NCBI RefSeq assembly: GCF_003627995.1
Contig: NZ_CP032707.1
Location: 1,974,501-2,038,500 of the forward strand
Direction of reading: 5' to 3'
Source of the DNA: Brevundimonas naejangsanensis
Lineage (GTDB): Bacteria; Pseudomonadota; Alphaproteobacteria; Caulobacterales; Caulobacteraceae
DNA length: 64,000 nt
Shown here: positions 1 through 7,664 of the stretch, one piece after another
Layout of the letters: the number at the start of each line of letters is the position of its first letter
Numbering within the stretch: the stretch's first letter is position 1
Translations under genes and position numbers: made by a program
Notes under the pieces: generated by a model
The model's database searches: none
The model's input: only the letters and a program-made list of their open reading frames with translations
What the model was told of the DNA's origin: nothing

Positions 1-600
1 GACATGCTGGCGGCCAAGGCGGGCCATCCGCGCGCGGGCGCCTCGACGGCCTGGGTGCCTTCGCCGACGGCGGCGACGCTGCACGCCCTGCATTATCACG
101 AGGTCGACGTCTGGGCGCGGCAGGCCGAGATCGCAACGCGTCCCGCGACGGGACTGGCGCCCCTGCTGACCCCGCCGTTCGCGACGGGAACGCCCGGCGC
201 CGACGAAATCCGGCAGGAGCTGGACAACAACGCCCAGGGCATCCTCGGCTACGTCGTGCGTTGGGTGGATCAGGGCGTCGGCTGCTCCAAGGTGCCGGAC
301 ATCCACGACGTGGGCCTGATGGAGGACCGGGCGACGCTGCGGATCTCCAGCCAGCACCTGGCCAACTGGCTGCGCCACGGCGTCACGACCGAGGAAGAGG
401 TCATGGCGGCCCTGAAGCGGATGGCCGTGGTGGTGGACCGCCAGAACGCGGGCGATCCGGCCTATCGCCCCCTGGCGCCCGCCTATGACGGCCCGGCCTG
501 GCAGGCGGCCTGCGACCTGGTCTTCAAGGGCCGCGAGCAGCCGAACGGCTACACCGAACACCTGCTGACCCACTGGCGGCGCAAGGCCAAGGCGGGCTGA
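1..600 (+). CDS. glcB: Malate synthase G, C-terminal part (cut by window edge)
   Basis: This is the last 199 codons of malate synthase G, which condenses glyoxylate with acetyl-CoA to malate in the cytoplasm (glyoxylate cycle). The reading frame is open from base 1, so the gene begins left of the window. The protein is recognised from long conserved stretches of the family: [21 protein letters not shown] near the start, [20 protein letters not shown], then [21 protein letters not shown] and HLANWLRHG. It ends ...RRKAKAG at a TGA. It reads toward the fimbrial locus, from which it is separated by 229 bp. Identity is secure from these motifs; completeness cannot be judged here. Confidence 0.96.
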   Translation, partial: DMLAAKAGHPRAGASTAWVPSPTAATLHALHYHEVDVWARQAEIATRPATGLAPLLTPPFATGTPGADEIRQELDNNAQGILGYVVRWVDQGVGCSKVPDIHDVGLMEDRATLRISSQHLANWLRHGVTTEEEVMAALKRMAVVVDRQNAGDPAYRPLAPAYDGPAWQAACDLVFKGREQPNGYTEHLLTHWRRKAKAG

Positions 601-677
601 AGCTCACAAGAAAACCCCTGCAATCCCATAATGAAACATTCGCTTGCCCTGCTGGCGACGTCGCCCTAGAGAGCTTG

Positions 678-696
678 ACGTTAACGTTTCATTAAC
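678..696 (+). promoter_or_regulatory. Perfect CtrA-type box upstream of fimbrial locus
   Basis: Bases 681-696 read TTAACGTTTCATTAAC, an exact match to the Caulobacterales CtrA consensus TTAA-N7-TTAAC (also TTAAC-N6-TTAAC). It overlaps a 10-bp palindrome ACGTTAACGT at 678-687. It lies about 135 bp before the likely GTG start at 830 and about 55 bp upstream of a sigma-54-like element. I saw no other full box elsewhere in the window. Binding is inferred from sequence only. Confidence 0.6.
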
Positions 697-750
697 CATT
701 GTTCGGGCGGCCGTAGCCGCCTGAACGCTGGAAAGTGTGCCGAAATGGGA

Positions 751-766
751 TGGCACGCCTCTTGGA
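751..766 (+). promoter_or_regulatory. Sigma-54-like -24/-12 promoter element
   Basis: The bases TGGCACG-CCTC-TTGGA fit the RpoN consensus TGGCACG-N4-TTGCW with correct GG to G spacing. The one important mismatch is the -12 C, which is G here. The expected transcription start is about 776, giving a 5' leader of about 54 nt before the GTG at 830. The CtrA-type box and palindrome upstream could be the activator site. Confidence 0.45.
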
Positions 767-829
767 ACGCTGACCGCTGAAGCCCTCGCGGAGAGGGCGC
801 CGCGATCTGCGGCCAAGGGGAGGCGACTG

Positions 830-1408
830 GTGAAGCTCGGGGGGACCACTTCCACTGCGAAGCGCGCAAGCACGCGCCTGGCGGCCTGTGCATTCGGCGC
901 GCTGGCGCTGGCCGCTGCGGCCGCCGCGCCGGCGAGGGCTGAGACAATGGTCGCCGACGGCGCGCGGCTGGACGTCGAGGTGACGGGCCGCATCACGGCC
1001 AGCTGTCGCCTGGCGGGCGGCGGCGACATCGATTTCGGTGAACTCACCGGCGGCCAGCAGGTCGATGCGGAATTCGCCCTGGCGTGCAACGTGCCCTTCG
1101 ACATCAGCTTCCAGTCGCAGAGCGGCGGCCTGGCTCACGTGAGCAAGCCGCGCGGCGAGGGGCCCTTCGCAGGCCTGCTCGGCTACACCCTGAGTGTCGC
1201 CATCCCGACCCTCAGCCCCCATGCGGCGACGCTGGGCGGCACGTTCGCCAGTCAGAACCTGATGGCCAAGAAGACCCTCAGCAGCGGCGACGGCATCGCC
1301 CAGGGCGGCGGCCGCATCCAGATTCGCACCGATCGATTGGAAGGCGCTGGTCTTCTGGCTGGCGAGTATTCGGAAGTGCTAAATATCACTCTGACGCCAA
1401 GAGTGTAG
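830..1408 (+). CDS. Secreted fimbrial subunit-like protein (Cys-pair, spore coat U-like)
   Basis: A 192-aa protein if it starts at the GTG at 830, which is preceded by a good ribosome site (AAGGGGAGG, 815-823). The frame stays open upstream, but the upstream ATG at 737 lies before the sigma-54-like element and would put a long tail before the signal peptide. The N-terminus is a typical Sec signal (basic stretch, Ala/Leu core, ending APARA-E). The mature part shows SCRLAGG...DFGEL...ALACNVPFDISFQS, the two-cysteine, beta-rich pattern of spore coat U/pilin domains of chaperone-usher systems. It stands first in the fimbrial locus, so it is probably a minor pilin or adhesin subunit. The family assignment is by pattern; the role is inferred. 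Confidence 0.7.
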   Translation: MKLGGTTSTAKRASTRLAACAFGALALAAAAAAPARAETMVADGARLDVEVTGRITASCRLAGGGDIDFGELTGGQQVDAEFALACNVPFDISFQSQSGGLAHVSKPRGEGPFAGLLGYTLSVAIPTLSPHAATLGGTFASQNLMAKKTLSSGDGIAQGGGRIQIRTDRLEGAGLLAGEYSEVLNITLTPRV

Positions 1409-1448
1409 CGCTCCAGCTGCATTATCAATGTATTCGATAGATTTCTAG

Positions 1449-1475
1449 GCGACCGATCTTGATATGATCGGTCGC
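1449..1475 (+). terminator. Perfect 10-bp hairpin after first pilin-like gene
   Basis: GCGACCGATC and GATCGGTCGC pair perfectly around a 7-nt loop (TTGATAT). No long T-run follows, so it may be a Rho-assisted terminator, an mRNA stabiliser or an operator. It lies 40 bp after the stop of the first pilin-like gene and about 180 bp before the second. Confidence 0.4.
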
Positions 1476-1556
1476 TAAAGGTGTTTAATTGGGGCAGTTT
1501 ATTTATCCCCTTGCGGTTGAATTGAAGAAAACATGCCTAACGGCGGTTTATTTTCA

Positions 1557-1586
1557 TTGACTTGCTTTTTAGCGTCTTGCTAACAA
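1557..1586 (+). promoter_or_regulatory. Predicted promoter of the major pilin gene
   Basis: TTGACTT at 1557-1563 and GCTAACAA at 1579-1586 resemble the Caulobacter housekeeping promoter (TTGACGS, 10-14 bp, GCTANAWC), with a spacer of 15. The surrounding 1480-1590 is unusually AT-rich for this DNA. It would give a leader of roughly 60-65 nt before the ATG at 1657. Confidence 0.4.
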
Positions 1587-1656
1587 ATCCTCAGATCGGG
1601 GGGGCTTCTCCATCTCGGTCGGCACATTTCGTCAGAACCTCGCTTGGAGAATTCCT

Positions 1657-2436
1657 ATGAAAATCGCTTCGATCCTCGCCGGCGTCGCCATCGCCGCCCT
1701 GTCCGCCTCGGCCGCTTCGGCCGAGATCAAGACTTATGGGCAGTACACTCTCGGCGCCGCTGCTCCCGTCGGCCCGATCAACGGCGGCGCTGCCGGGGCT
1801 GCCTATAATGCGAGCCAAGTCCGCACCATCGCTTCGGGCGGGACGATCCCCGGCGCTTCCACCTCCAACGTTTCGGCCTGGGCGGTGAACAGCAACTCCG
1901 CGGACATGCGCGGCACGGCTTCGACCTCGGACGGCGCGACGTTCACGCTGCAGGGCAAGGTGTCGCCGAGCTGCATCTTCTACTCGGGCGACAACACGAC
2001 CCAGACCCTGGATTTCGGCACCATCGGCATCTGGGCGGATGAAAACGCCGGCCCGAACAACGCCTTCCGGATGTCCGGCCAAGCCTACTTCAACATCGAC
2101 ACCAACCTGGCCGGCTGCAACACCGCCAACACGGTGACGCTGTCGAAGACGCACATGACCAATGCCTCGGCCTCGGCGGCTGGCTATGACACGAACGTCT
2201 TCACCAACCAGCTGCGCTTCACGGCCGACGCCAAGTACACGGCGGGCGCCAAGGGCGTGGCCGCCAATGCTGCTGAAACCACCCTGTCCCTCACGCGCGA
2301 ACAGATGACCAAGCCCGCTGAGCACGGCGCCTGGAAGTCGCGCATGAACATCTATGTGCTCGTTGGTCAGCCGGACAAGGCTCTGGTCGCGGGCGACTAC
2401 GTCGGCTCGGTGTCGATCCAGCTGCAAGCGCTCTGA
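1657..2436 (+). CDS. Putative major pilin of chaperone-usher fimbria
   Basis: A 259-aa secreted protein. A clean signal peptide (MKIASILAGVAIAALSASAASA, cleavage before EIK) is followed by a low-complexity Gly/Ala/Ser/Thr-rich, Asn-rich mature protein typical of pilins. It has one cysteine pair (PSCIFYS, then LAGCNTA) separated by a beta-rich stretch containing TLDFGTIG, which is similar in layout to the preceding gene. The start is supported by TTGGAGA 6 nt upstream. It has its own likely promoter and is followed at once by a strong hairpin, as expected for a subunit made in excess over chaperone and usher. I recognise no named family; the pilin role comes from context, size and the cysteine pattern. 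Confidence 0.7.
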   Translation: MKIASILAGVAIAALSASAASAEIKTYGQYTLGAAAPVGPINGGAAGAAYNASQVRTIASGGTIPGASTSNVSAWAVNSNSADMRGTASTSDGATFTLQGKVSPSCIFYSGDNTTQTLDFGTIGIWADENAGPNNAFRMSGQAYFNIDTNLAGCNTANTVTLSKTHMTNASASAAGYDTNVFTNQLRFTADAKYTAGAKGVAANAAETTLSLTREQMTKPAEHGAWKSRMNIYVLVGQPDKALVAGDYVGSVSIQLQAL

Positions 2437-2453
2437 TCCGTCAGTAGCGCTGA

Positions 2454-2490
2454 AACGAGCGGCGGCCCTGCCGCCGCTCGTTCTCAATTT
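2454..2490 (+). terminator. Strong hairpin between pilin and chaperone genes (attenuator)
   Basis: AACGAGCGGCGG (2454-2465) pairs perfectly with CCGCCGCTCGTT (2471-2482) around CCCTG. The tail is CTCAATTT. It lies 18 bp after the pilin stop and 60 bp before the chaperone start. It probably terminates most transcripts or protects the pilin mRNA 3' end. Confidence 0.7.
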
Positions 2491-2541
2491 AGTGATGTCT
2501 GACTGGCAGAACGACTGTTTCCGAATGAGCTGGAGCGCCTG

Positions 2542-3390
2542 ATGCCCAACCGCAAGTCTGTCCGTAAGAGTGTCGTGGCGCTGGGCTCTGCTGTCGCGCT
2601 TCTGGCCAGCGTTACCCTGTTCGCCGCCGGTGCATGGGCTATGCGGGTTTCCCCCATGGTGTCGGAGCTGACGACGACGGGGGCGGGTTCAGCTGCCCGG
2701 ATCGAGGTCGGAAATGTCGGCTCGGCCACACTGCCGTTCGAGACCATGATTACTCGGATGGACATGGACTCCGACGGGAACATCGTCGAGACACCGGCCG
2801 ATGAGGATTTCCTGGTATTTCCCCCGCAGGGGCTGGTCCCTGTCGGCGGCCGCCAAGTGGTGCGGGTCCAGTGGGTCGGCGAGCCCGCTGTCGATTCCTC
2901 GCAAGCCTATTATCTGTGGGTGAAGCAACTGCCGGTGGTGACCGACCCCAATGCGCCGGAGAGCGGGGGAGCGTTGTCGGTCCAGGTGCTTTACACCATG
3001 AAGGCGCTGATCGTCGTGGCCCCGCCAGGCGCTCAACCTAGGGTCGAAATCGTTTCGGTTTCGCCGGCCATGGTGACGCCGCCGGCCCCCCAGGTCGATC
3101 CGAGCTTGAGCGGCGATGAAGCGCCGCCCCCGCCGCCCGCCGAACCTGGCGTGGAAGTGGTCGTGACCAACTCGGGCAAGAGATACGCGCTGATGAGCGG
3201 CGCGACCTGGATCATCGAGGGGACTGACAAGAGCGGCGACGCCTTTCGCCGGGAATACGCCGGAGGTGAAATTTCCCAACTTGTCGGCGTCGGCTATCTG
3301 GCGCCGCTAGGCGGCAAGCGGACGTTCAAACTGCCGACCGGCGTCGAACTGGACCCGGCCAAGCCGGTGAACGTGCGGTTCGCGCGATGA
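2542..3390 (+). CDS. Periplasmic pilus assembly chaperone (PapD-like)
   Basis: A 282-aa protein with a signal peptide ending in GAWA, followed by MRVSPMVSELTTTGAGSAARIEVGN, the first strand of the PapD-type immunoglobulin fold. Conserved chaperone features follow: DFLVFPPQGLVPVGGRQVVRVQW (the Pro-rich/VRV strand) and YYLWVKQLPV. It should bind pilin subunits in the periplasm by donor-strand complementation and deliver them to the usher. An unusual Pro/Ala-rich insertion (PPAPQVDPSLSGDEAPPPPPAEPG) links the two domains. The stop overlaps the usher start (ATGA, 3387-3390), so the two are translationally coupled. The class of chaperone-usher system (archaic/sigma or alpha) is not resolved. Confidence 0.88.
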   Translation: MPNRKSVRKSVVALGSAVALLASVTLFAAGAWAMRVSPMVSELTTTGAGSAARIEVGNVGSATLPFETMITRMDMDSDGNIVETPADEDFLVFPPQGLVPVGGRQVVRVQWVGEPAVDSSQAYYLWVKQLPVVTDPNAPESGGALSVQVLYTMKALIVVAPPGAQPRVEIVSVSPAMVTPPAPQVDPSLSGDEAPPPPPAEPGVEVVVTNSGKRYALMSGATWIIEGTDKSGDAFRREYAGGEISQLVGVGYLAPLGGKRTFKLPTGVELDPAKPVNVRFAR

Positions 3391-5975
3391 AAACAACGGG
3401 GGGGCAGGTGCTGCGGGGCGCAGCATCAAGGATCGCTTTGGTGACCGCCGTGATGGCCGTGCCAGGCGGCTGGGCCCACGCCCAGGTCACGGGGCTGCTT
3501 CACACTGCGTCCCAGGCCGTCGCCCAGGCGGCTGATGTGGTCGCGCCTCAGCCTGCGGCCGCTGAAGCGGCGCGGCAAACGCGGCCGAACATCAATCCGT
3601 ACGAGCGCGACATCGCCATGACGGTGCCGCTGAATTTCAACCGGCGCGTTCTGGGCGAGATGCCTGTGGTGTTGACGCGCGACGATCGTTTCATTGTCGA
3701 AAGCGCCGGGTTCCGCGCACTGATCGATCCCTTGCTGACGCCCGAGGCGCAGGAGGAGTTGCGGCTGAAACTTGAAGGGGTGGACTCCTTTGCCCCGGAA
3801 GAGATCAACGAGACCGGCATCAAGCTGGACTATGATCCCGATCAGCTGGCGGTTCTGGTGCTGCGCATCGACCCGACCAAGAGGTCGGTCGAATCCCTGT
3901 TCCAGGGCGGCCGTCCTGAAGCGCCGGGCAGTGCGCCCGAGGACTTCAGCGCCTATCTGAACACCAATCTCGCGGTGTCGCGGCGACAGTCGACCGGCGA
4001 CATCTCTTCGCCCAGCGTCTTTTTCAACGGGGCGATGCGCTACAAGAGCCTGGTGTTCGAGGCCGACGTCCAGGGGCGTGAGGACTTTTTTTCGGGCGAT
4101 TACGAGATCGAACGTCGGTACGCGCGTTTCGTCTTCGATCAGCCCGAGGACTATCGCCGCTGGTACCTGGGCGATCTCAACGTGGAGACACGCGGCCGCC
4201 AGGGCTTTGTCGAAATGGGTGGCGTCGGCGTGACCCGTCAGAGGCAGCGTTTCGACAGCTACCGCAACAATGTTCTGGCCGGCGGTCGTCAGCTGGTGTT
4301 GCAGGAATCCTCGACGGTGCGTGTCCTGCGCAACGGCGTCTTTGTGCGCGAGTTCCAGCTCGATCCGGGCCAGTACGACGTCTCCAACCTGCCGCTCGAC
4401 ACCGGTTCGAACGACATCCAGCTCGAGATTCAGAATGAGTCCGGCCGCCGCGAGACCATCGCCTATAGCGCCTATCTGGATTCCATCGAACTGGAGCCGG
4501 GCGACTATGAATACGGCGCCTATTTGGGCGTGACGAACGCCGGCTCATTCGGCTCGCCCGACTATTCGGACGGCGACCTGGCGTTTAGCGGGTTCTGGCG
4601 CAAGGCCTTTGTGAACCGCCCCGCCGTCGGCTTGGGACTTCAGGCCTCTGATACGGTCCAGAACGTCGCTGGCCAGACCCAGTTCATCCTGCGCAACGGC
4701 GCGCGCCTGCAGCTGGACGCTTCGGCCAGCCATGCTGACGGTGGCGCCGGCTACGCCTATGCGGTGAGCGTCGACCATTTTGTCGATATGGGCGGAACCT
4801 ACGACAGCTGGACGGTCGTGGCCGACTACACGTCGGAGGACTACGCGACGCTGGGCAATGAGTCCGGGATCAATCCGGCTTCCTGGGTGTTCACCGGCGG
4901 TTATTCGCACCAGTTCTCCGAAAACTGGACGGCGACGATGAGCGCCTCCTACCGCCTGGGACGCGGCGACGCCGACGATTCCTATGCGCTAAGCGCCGTC
5001 AGCTCCTATCGCTTCACCCCGCAGTGGAGCCTGCAGGTCGGGGCCGAATGGATCGACTACGGCGCCAATTTCGGCACGCGCGGCGCCGGTGGCGCCGGTG
5101 TCACACTGGCCCTGGTCTGGCAGCCCCGCTACGACCGTCGCGCCGAAGCGCGCTACAGTTCGGCGCGCAACAACGGCAGCCTGCGCTTCCAGCAGTCCAC
5201 GGAAAACCGGGTCGGCTCCTTCGGCTATTCGGTCGCCTCGACCTATGACGACGGGCCCGGCACGGTGAGCGGCCAGCTCGACTATGTGGCCAATCGCTTC
5301 GACGCCAGCCTAATGCACACCACCTTCGGGCGGAGCTTCAGCAACATCACCGACGAACAGGTGACCTCGTTGCGCGTCGGCACGTCGATCTCGACCGCGG
5401 GCGGCAAGGTGGCGGTCGGGCGCAACATCTACGACAGCTTCGCCATCCTGTATCCGCACGAGACGCTGAGGGACAAGCCGGTCATCGTCGGAGAGTCGTT
5501 CGAGCGCGGCAACTACACCTCGCGCAGCGGCGCCTTGGGGCCGGCGGTGGCGAATTCCCTGAGCTCCTATGTCGACCAGTCGGTCCGATACGACGTGCTG
5601 AACGTCCCGCCGGGTTATGACATCGGCGAGGGCGTGCGCCGTGTGCGGCCGACCTACAAGAGCGGCTACGCCATCCAGGTGGGCAGCGACGCCTTCGTCT
5701 CGGCCCTGGGCCGCCTGGTCGGCAACGCCGGCAAGCCTGCGGCGTTGATCTCGGGCCGCGTGCGTCCGGTGGACGATCCTGCGGCCGAACCGGAACTGTT
5801 CTTCACCAATTCGGTCGGCCGTTTCGCCATCCAGAAGCTGGTTCCGGGCAAGACCTATCGCGTCGAGTTGTTCACATCGCCTGGCGCCGGGTTCGAGTTC
5901 ACCGTCCCGGCTGACAACGAAGGCTTGCTGGATCTCAAGACTGTCGCCGTGCCGGTCGACATCACCGACCAATGA
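3387..5975 (+). CDS. Outer-membrane fimbrial usher
   Basis: An 862-aa usher, near the usual 800-870 residues. The N-terminal domain contains the NINPYERDIAMTVPLNFN segment. The plug/early barrel region is recognisable from RWYLGDLN, STVRVLRNGVFVREFQLDPGQYDVSNLPL and SNDIQLEIQNESGRRE. The rest is barrel strands followed by a C-terminal domain (GRVRPVDDPAAEPELFFTNSVGRFAIQKLVPGKTYRVE split over about residues 795-840) like those of fimbrial ushers. It would form the secretion pore for subunits handed over by the chaperone encoded just upstream. The start overlaps the chaperone stop, and the stop overlaps a possible ATG of the next gene. No frameshift is visible. Confidence 0.9.
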   Translation: MKTTGGQVLRGAASRIALVTAVMAVPGGWAHAQVTGLLHTASQAVAQAADVVAPQPAAAEAARQTRPNINPYERDIAMTVPLNFNRRVLGEMPVVLTRDDRFIVESAGFRALIDPLLTPEAQEELRLKLEGVDSFAPEEINETGIKLDYDPDQLAVLVLRIDPTKRSVESLFQGGRPEAPGSAPEDFSAYLNTNLAVSRRQSTGDISSPSVFFNGAMRYKSLVFEADVQGREDFFSGDYEIERRYARFVFDQPEDYRRWYLGDLNVETRGRQGFVEMGGVGVTRQRQRFDSYRNNVLAGGRQLVLQESSTVRVLRNGVFVREFQLDPGQYDVSNLPLDTGSNDIQLEIQNESGRRETIAYSAYLDSIELEPGDYEYGAYLGVTNAGSFGSPDYSDGDLAFSGFWRKAFVNRPAVGLGLQASDTVQNVAGQTQFILRNGARLQLDASASHADGGAGYAYAVSVDHFVDMGGTYDSWTVVADYTSEDYATLGNESGINPASWVFTGGYSHQFSENWTATMSASYRLGRGDADDSYALSAVSSYRFTPQWSLQVGAEWIDYGANFGTRGAGGAGVTLALVWQPRYDRRAEARYSSARNNGSLRFQQSTENRVGSFGYSVASTYDDGPGTVSGQLDYVANRFDASLMHTTFGRSFSNITDEQVTSLRVGTSISTAGGKVAVGRNIYDSFAILYPHETLRDKPVIVGESFERGNYTSRSGALGPAVANSLSSYVDQSVRYDVLNVPPGYDIGEGVRRVRPTYKSGYAIQVGSDAFVSALGRLVGNAGKPAALISGRVRPVDDPAAEPELFFTNSVGRFAIQKLVPGKTYRVELFTSPGAGFEFTVPADNEGLLDLKTVAVPVDITDQ

Positions 5976-5992
5976 ACGGGAGGAAGACGAAC

Positions 5993-6901
5993 ATGGTCTC
6001 CAAATGCTCGATGACGGCCCTGGCCGCCGCAGCGGCGCTGGCCTCCGTGATGTTGGCGCCGACGCAGGCCGCGGCCCAGGCCAAGTGCGACCTGGCGATC
6101 GAACCCGCTCAGGAACAGTGGATCATCCGCTACAATCCCTTCGAGGATGAAATCGCCCTACGCCAGTTCGAGGTGCGCCTGGTGAACCGGGGGGCGACGC
6201 CGTGCAACGGCAACATCCTGGCCACGCTCCAGGGCGAAGCCTACGGGCTGACCTCGCCCAACGCGGCGGGACGGGTGGACTATGAACTGATCGACGACGA
6301 TTTCGGGCGCGTTGACATCGCGCCGGTGCGCGGCCAGGTCACGCGCAACGGCGTCAGCGTCAAGGTCGATCCGGGCGAGCACAAGCTGGCGCGGCTGACG
6401 TTCATCGCCCATCCCGGCGATGGTCTCTCGCGGGGCCTGTACACCCAGACCCTGTCCCTGTTCGTCCAGCACGCCAACGACACGATCCACGCCTCGCGGC
6501 CGATCGTCCTGGGGCTGGACGTGGCCGCGTCGACGGTCATGGGGCTGAAGGGCGAGTTCAGCCGCGTGCAGGGGCGGGCGGTCATTGACCTGGGCGAACT
6601 GGCGACGGGGACGCGGGCGCTCAACACCCAGCTCTACGTGCATAGCACGGGCGGCTATCGCGTGACGGTCAGCTCCGCCAATGGCGGGCGGCTGGTGCAG
6701 CGCGGCACGGCCTGGGACGTCGAATACAGCCTGATGGTGGGATCGCACGCCTTTACGTTGAAGGCGCCGAGCAGCTTCGAGACGCCGTCGCTGCGCGCGC
6801 GTCGCGACGACTACCCGCTGAGCATCGGCGTCGGCGACGTGACGGGAAAACGCGCGGGCGACTACAGCGACACCATCACCTTCACCGTCGCGGCTATCTG
6901 A
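5993..6901 (+). CDS. Putative fimbrial tip adhesin / minor subunit
   Basis: A 302-aa secreted protein. I choose the ATG at 5993 because GGGAGG lies 9 nt upstream and the signal peptide (ending AAAQA-KCDL) then has a normal length. An ATG at 5972 overlapping the usher stop is the alternative. The first half (about residues 30-185) has two Cys and reads as one beta domain; the second half (about 190-302) resembles a pilin domain (VIDLGEL, GGYRVTVSSANGG, YPLSIGVGDVTGKRAGDYSDTITFTV). Two domains downstream of the usher fit a tip adhesin, as CfaE-like proteins do in alpha-type systems. This is inference from position and architecture. A bidirectional terminator follows. Confidence 0.65.
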   Translation: MVSKCSMTALAAAAALASVMLAPTQAAAQAKCDLAIEPAQEQWIIRYNPFEDEIALRQFEVRLVNRGATPCNGNILATLQGEAYGLTSPNAAGRVDYELIDDDFGRVDIAPVRGQVTRNGVSVKVDPGEHKLARLTFIAHPGDGLSRGLYTQTLSLFVQHANDTIHASRPIVLGLDVAASTVMGLKGEFSRVQGRAVIDLGELATGTRALNTQLYVHSTGGYRVTVSSANGGRLVQRGTAWDVEYSLMVGSHAFTLKAPSSFETPSLRARRDDYPLSIGVGDVTGKRAGDYSDTITFTVAAI

Positions 6902-6929
6902 TCGGCCCAGGCGACGTCCTGAAACGGCG

Positions 6930-6964
6930 AACGCCCCGCAGACGGATCTGCGGGGCGTTTTCGT
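6930..6964. terminator. Bidirectional intrinsic terminator between convergent genes
   Basis: AACGCCCCGCAGA and TCTGCGGGGCGTT form a 13-bp perfect stem with a CGGA loop. TTT follows on the + strand and AAAC-type sequence precedes it, so it can serve both the fimbrial operon (+) and the pilin-like gene on the minus strand. Confidence 0.85.
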
Positions 6965-6982
6965 TTGGACCCGGATCGGGCT

Positions 6983-7417
6983 TCAGATCGGCTGGATCGT
7001 CAGCGCCAGGATCAGGGGGGCGTCCAGCTGGACGTCGTCGAAGCGGTAGTCGACGGTGCGGATGGTCGCCATGCTGGAGCGGCGCAGTTCCAGCATCCCG
7101 CTCGAGGAGGCGAGATCCAGCGAGCGGTCGCCATAGGTGATCCTGGCCTTTTCGCTCTCCGCCAGCGGGCGATACTGAGCCGAGACCGTGAAGCCGCCCG
7201 GGCTGTTGCAGGCTTCGATCACCGAGCCGACGCGGCCCGACTCGGCCATGACCGTCTCGTTCGGGCGCACCCAGCAGGCGACCGGCACGGTGGCGCGCAA
7301 CTGGTAGGAGCCGCCCGCCGTGGGGCCGGCGGCCGCGATCTGTGGGGCCGCCATGGCCGTCAGGCCGGCGGCGATCGCTAGAAGCGCACGGCGTTTTGCC
7401 GGGAACAGCTTGGTCAT
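6983..7417 (-). CDS. Secreted pilin-like protein (Cys-pair), opposite strand
   Basis: A 144-aa protein with a signal peptide (MTKLFPAKRRALLAIAAGLTAMAAPQIAAA). The mature part has the same layout as the first gene of the fimbrial locus: a strand ending VACWVRP, a DFG-like region replaced by ESGRVGSV, then ACNSPGGFTVSAQY. The spacing between the two cysteines and the C-N-x-P motif are shared, so I consider it a related subunit domain. It is transcribed convergently with the fimbrial operon and shares its terminator. It may be an additional subunit, a competitor or an independently regulated adhesin. No named family recognised with certainty. Confidence 0.7.
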   Translation of the reverse strand: MTKLFPAKRRALLAIAAGLTAMAAPQIAAAGPTAGGSYQLRATVPVACWVRPNETVMAESGRVGSVIEACNSPGGFTVSAQYRPLAESEKARITYGDRSLDLASSSGMLELRRSSMATIRTVDYRFDDVQLDAPLILALTIQPI

Positions 7418-7630
7418 GACGTCCTCATCACCCTTGATTTCAAAGTGACGATACTCAGCCGCTCTTAACGTCAGGCGATCAGACAGACTTAGCGGAGGCT
7501 TAAGTCCTATCGTAAACCGATGATAACCTTATGGACCCGCCGCCGAACGAGAGGCGGGAGGTGGGCGGGTCGCGGCATGGAACGCATGAACACGGCGCGC
7601 GATCCACGGCGCGCGCGACGCGAGGGGGAA

Positions 7631-7657
7631 GGGCCGAGGGAGGCGCGCCTCGGGCCC
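7631..7657 (-). terminator. GC-rich hairpin after MFS gene
   Basis: GAGGCGCGCCTC (7640-7651) is a perfect palindrome, flanked by GGGCC/GGCCC arms. It lies just downstream of the MFS stop on the minus strand and lacks a clear T-run. The remaining bases to 7418 show no other gene. Confidence 0.3.
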
Positions 7658-7664
7658 CGCCCCG

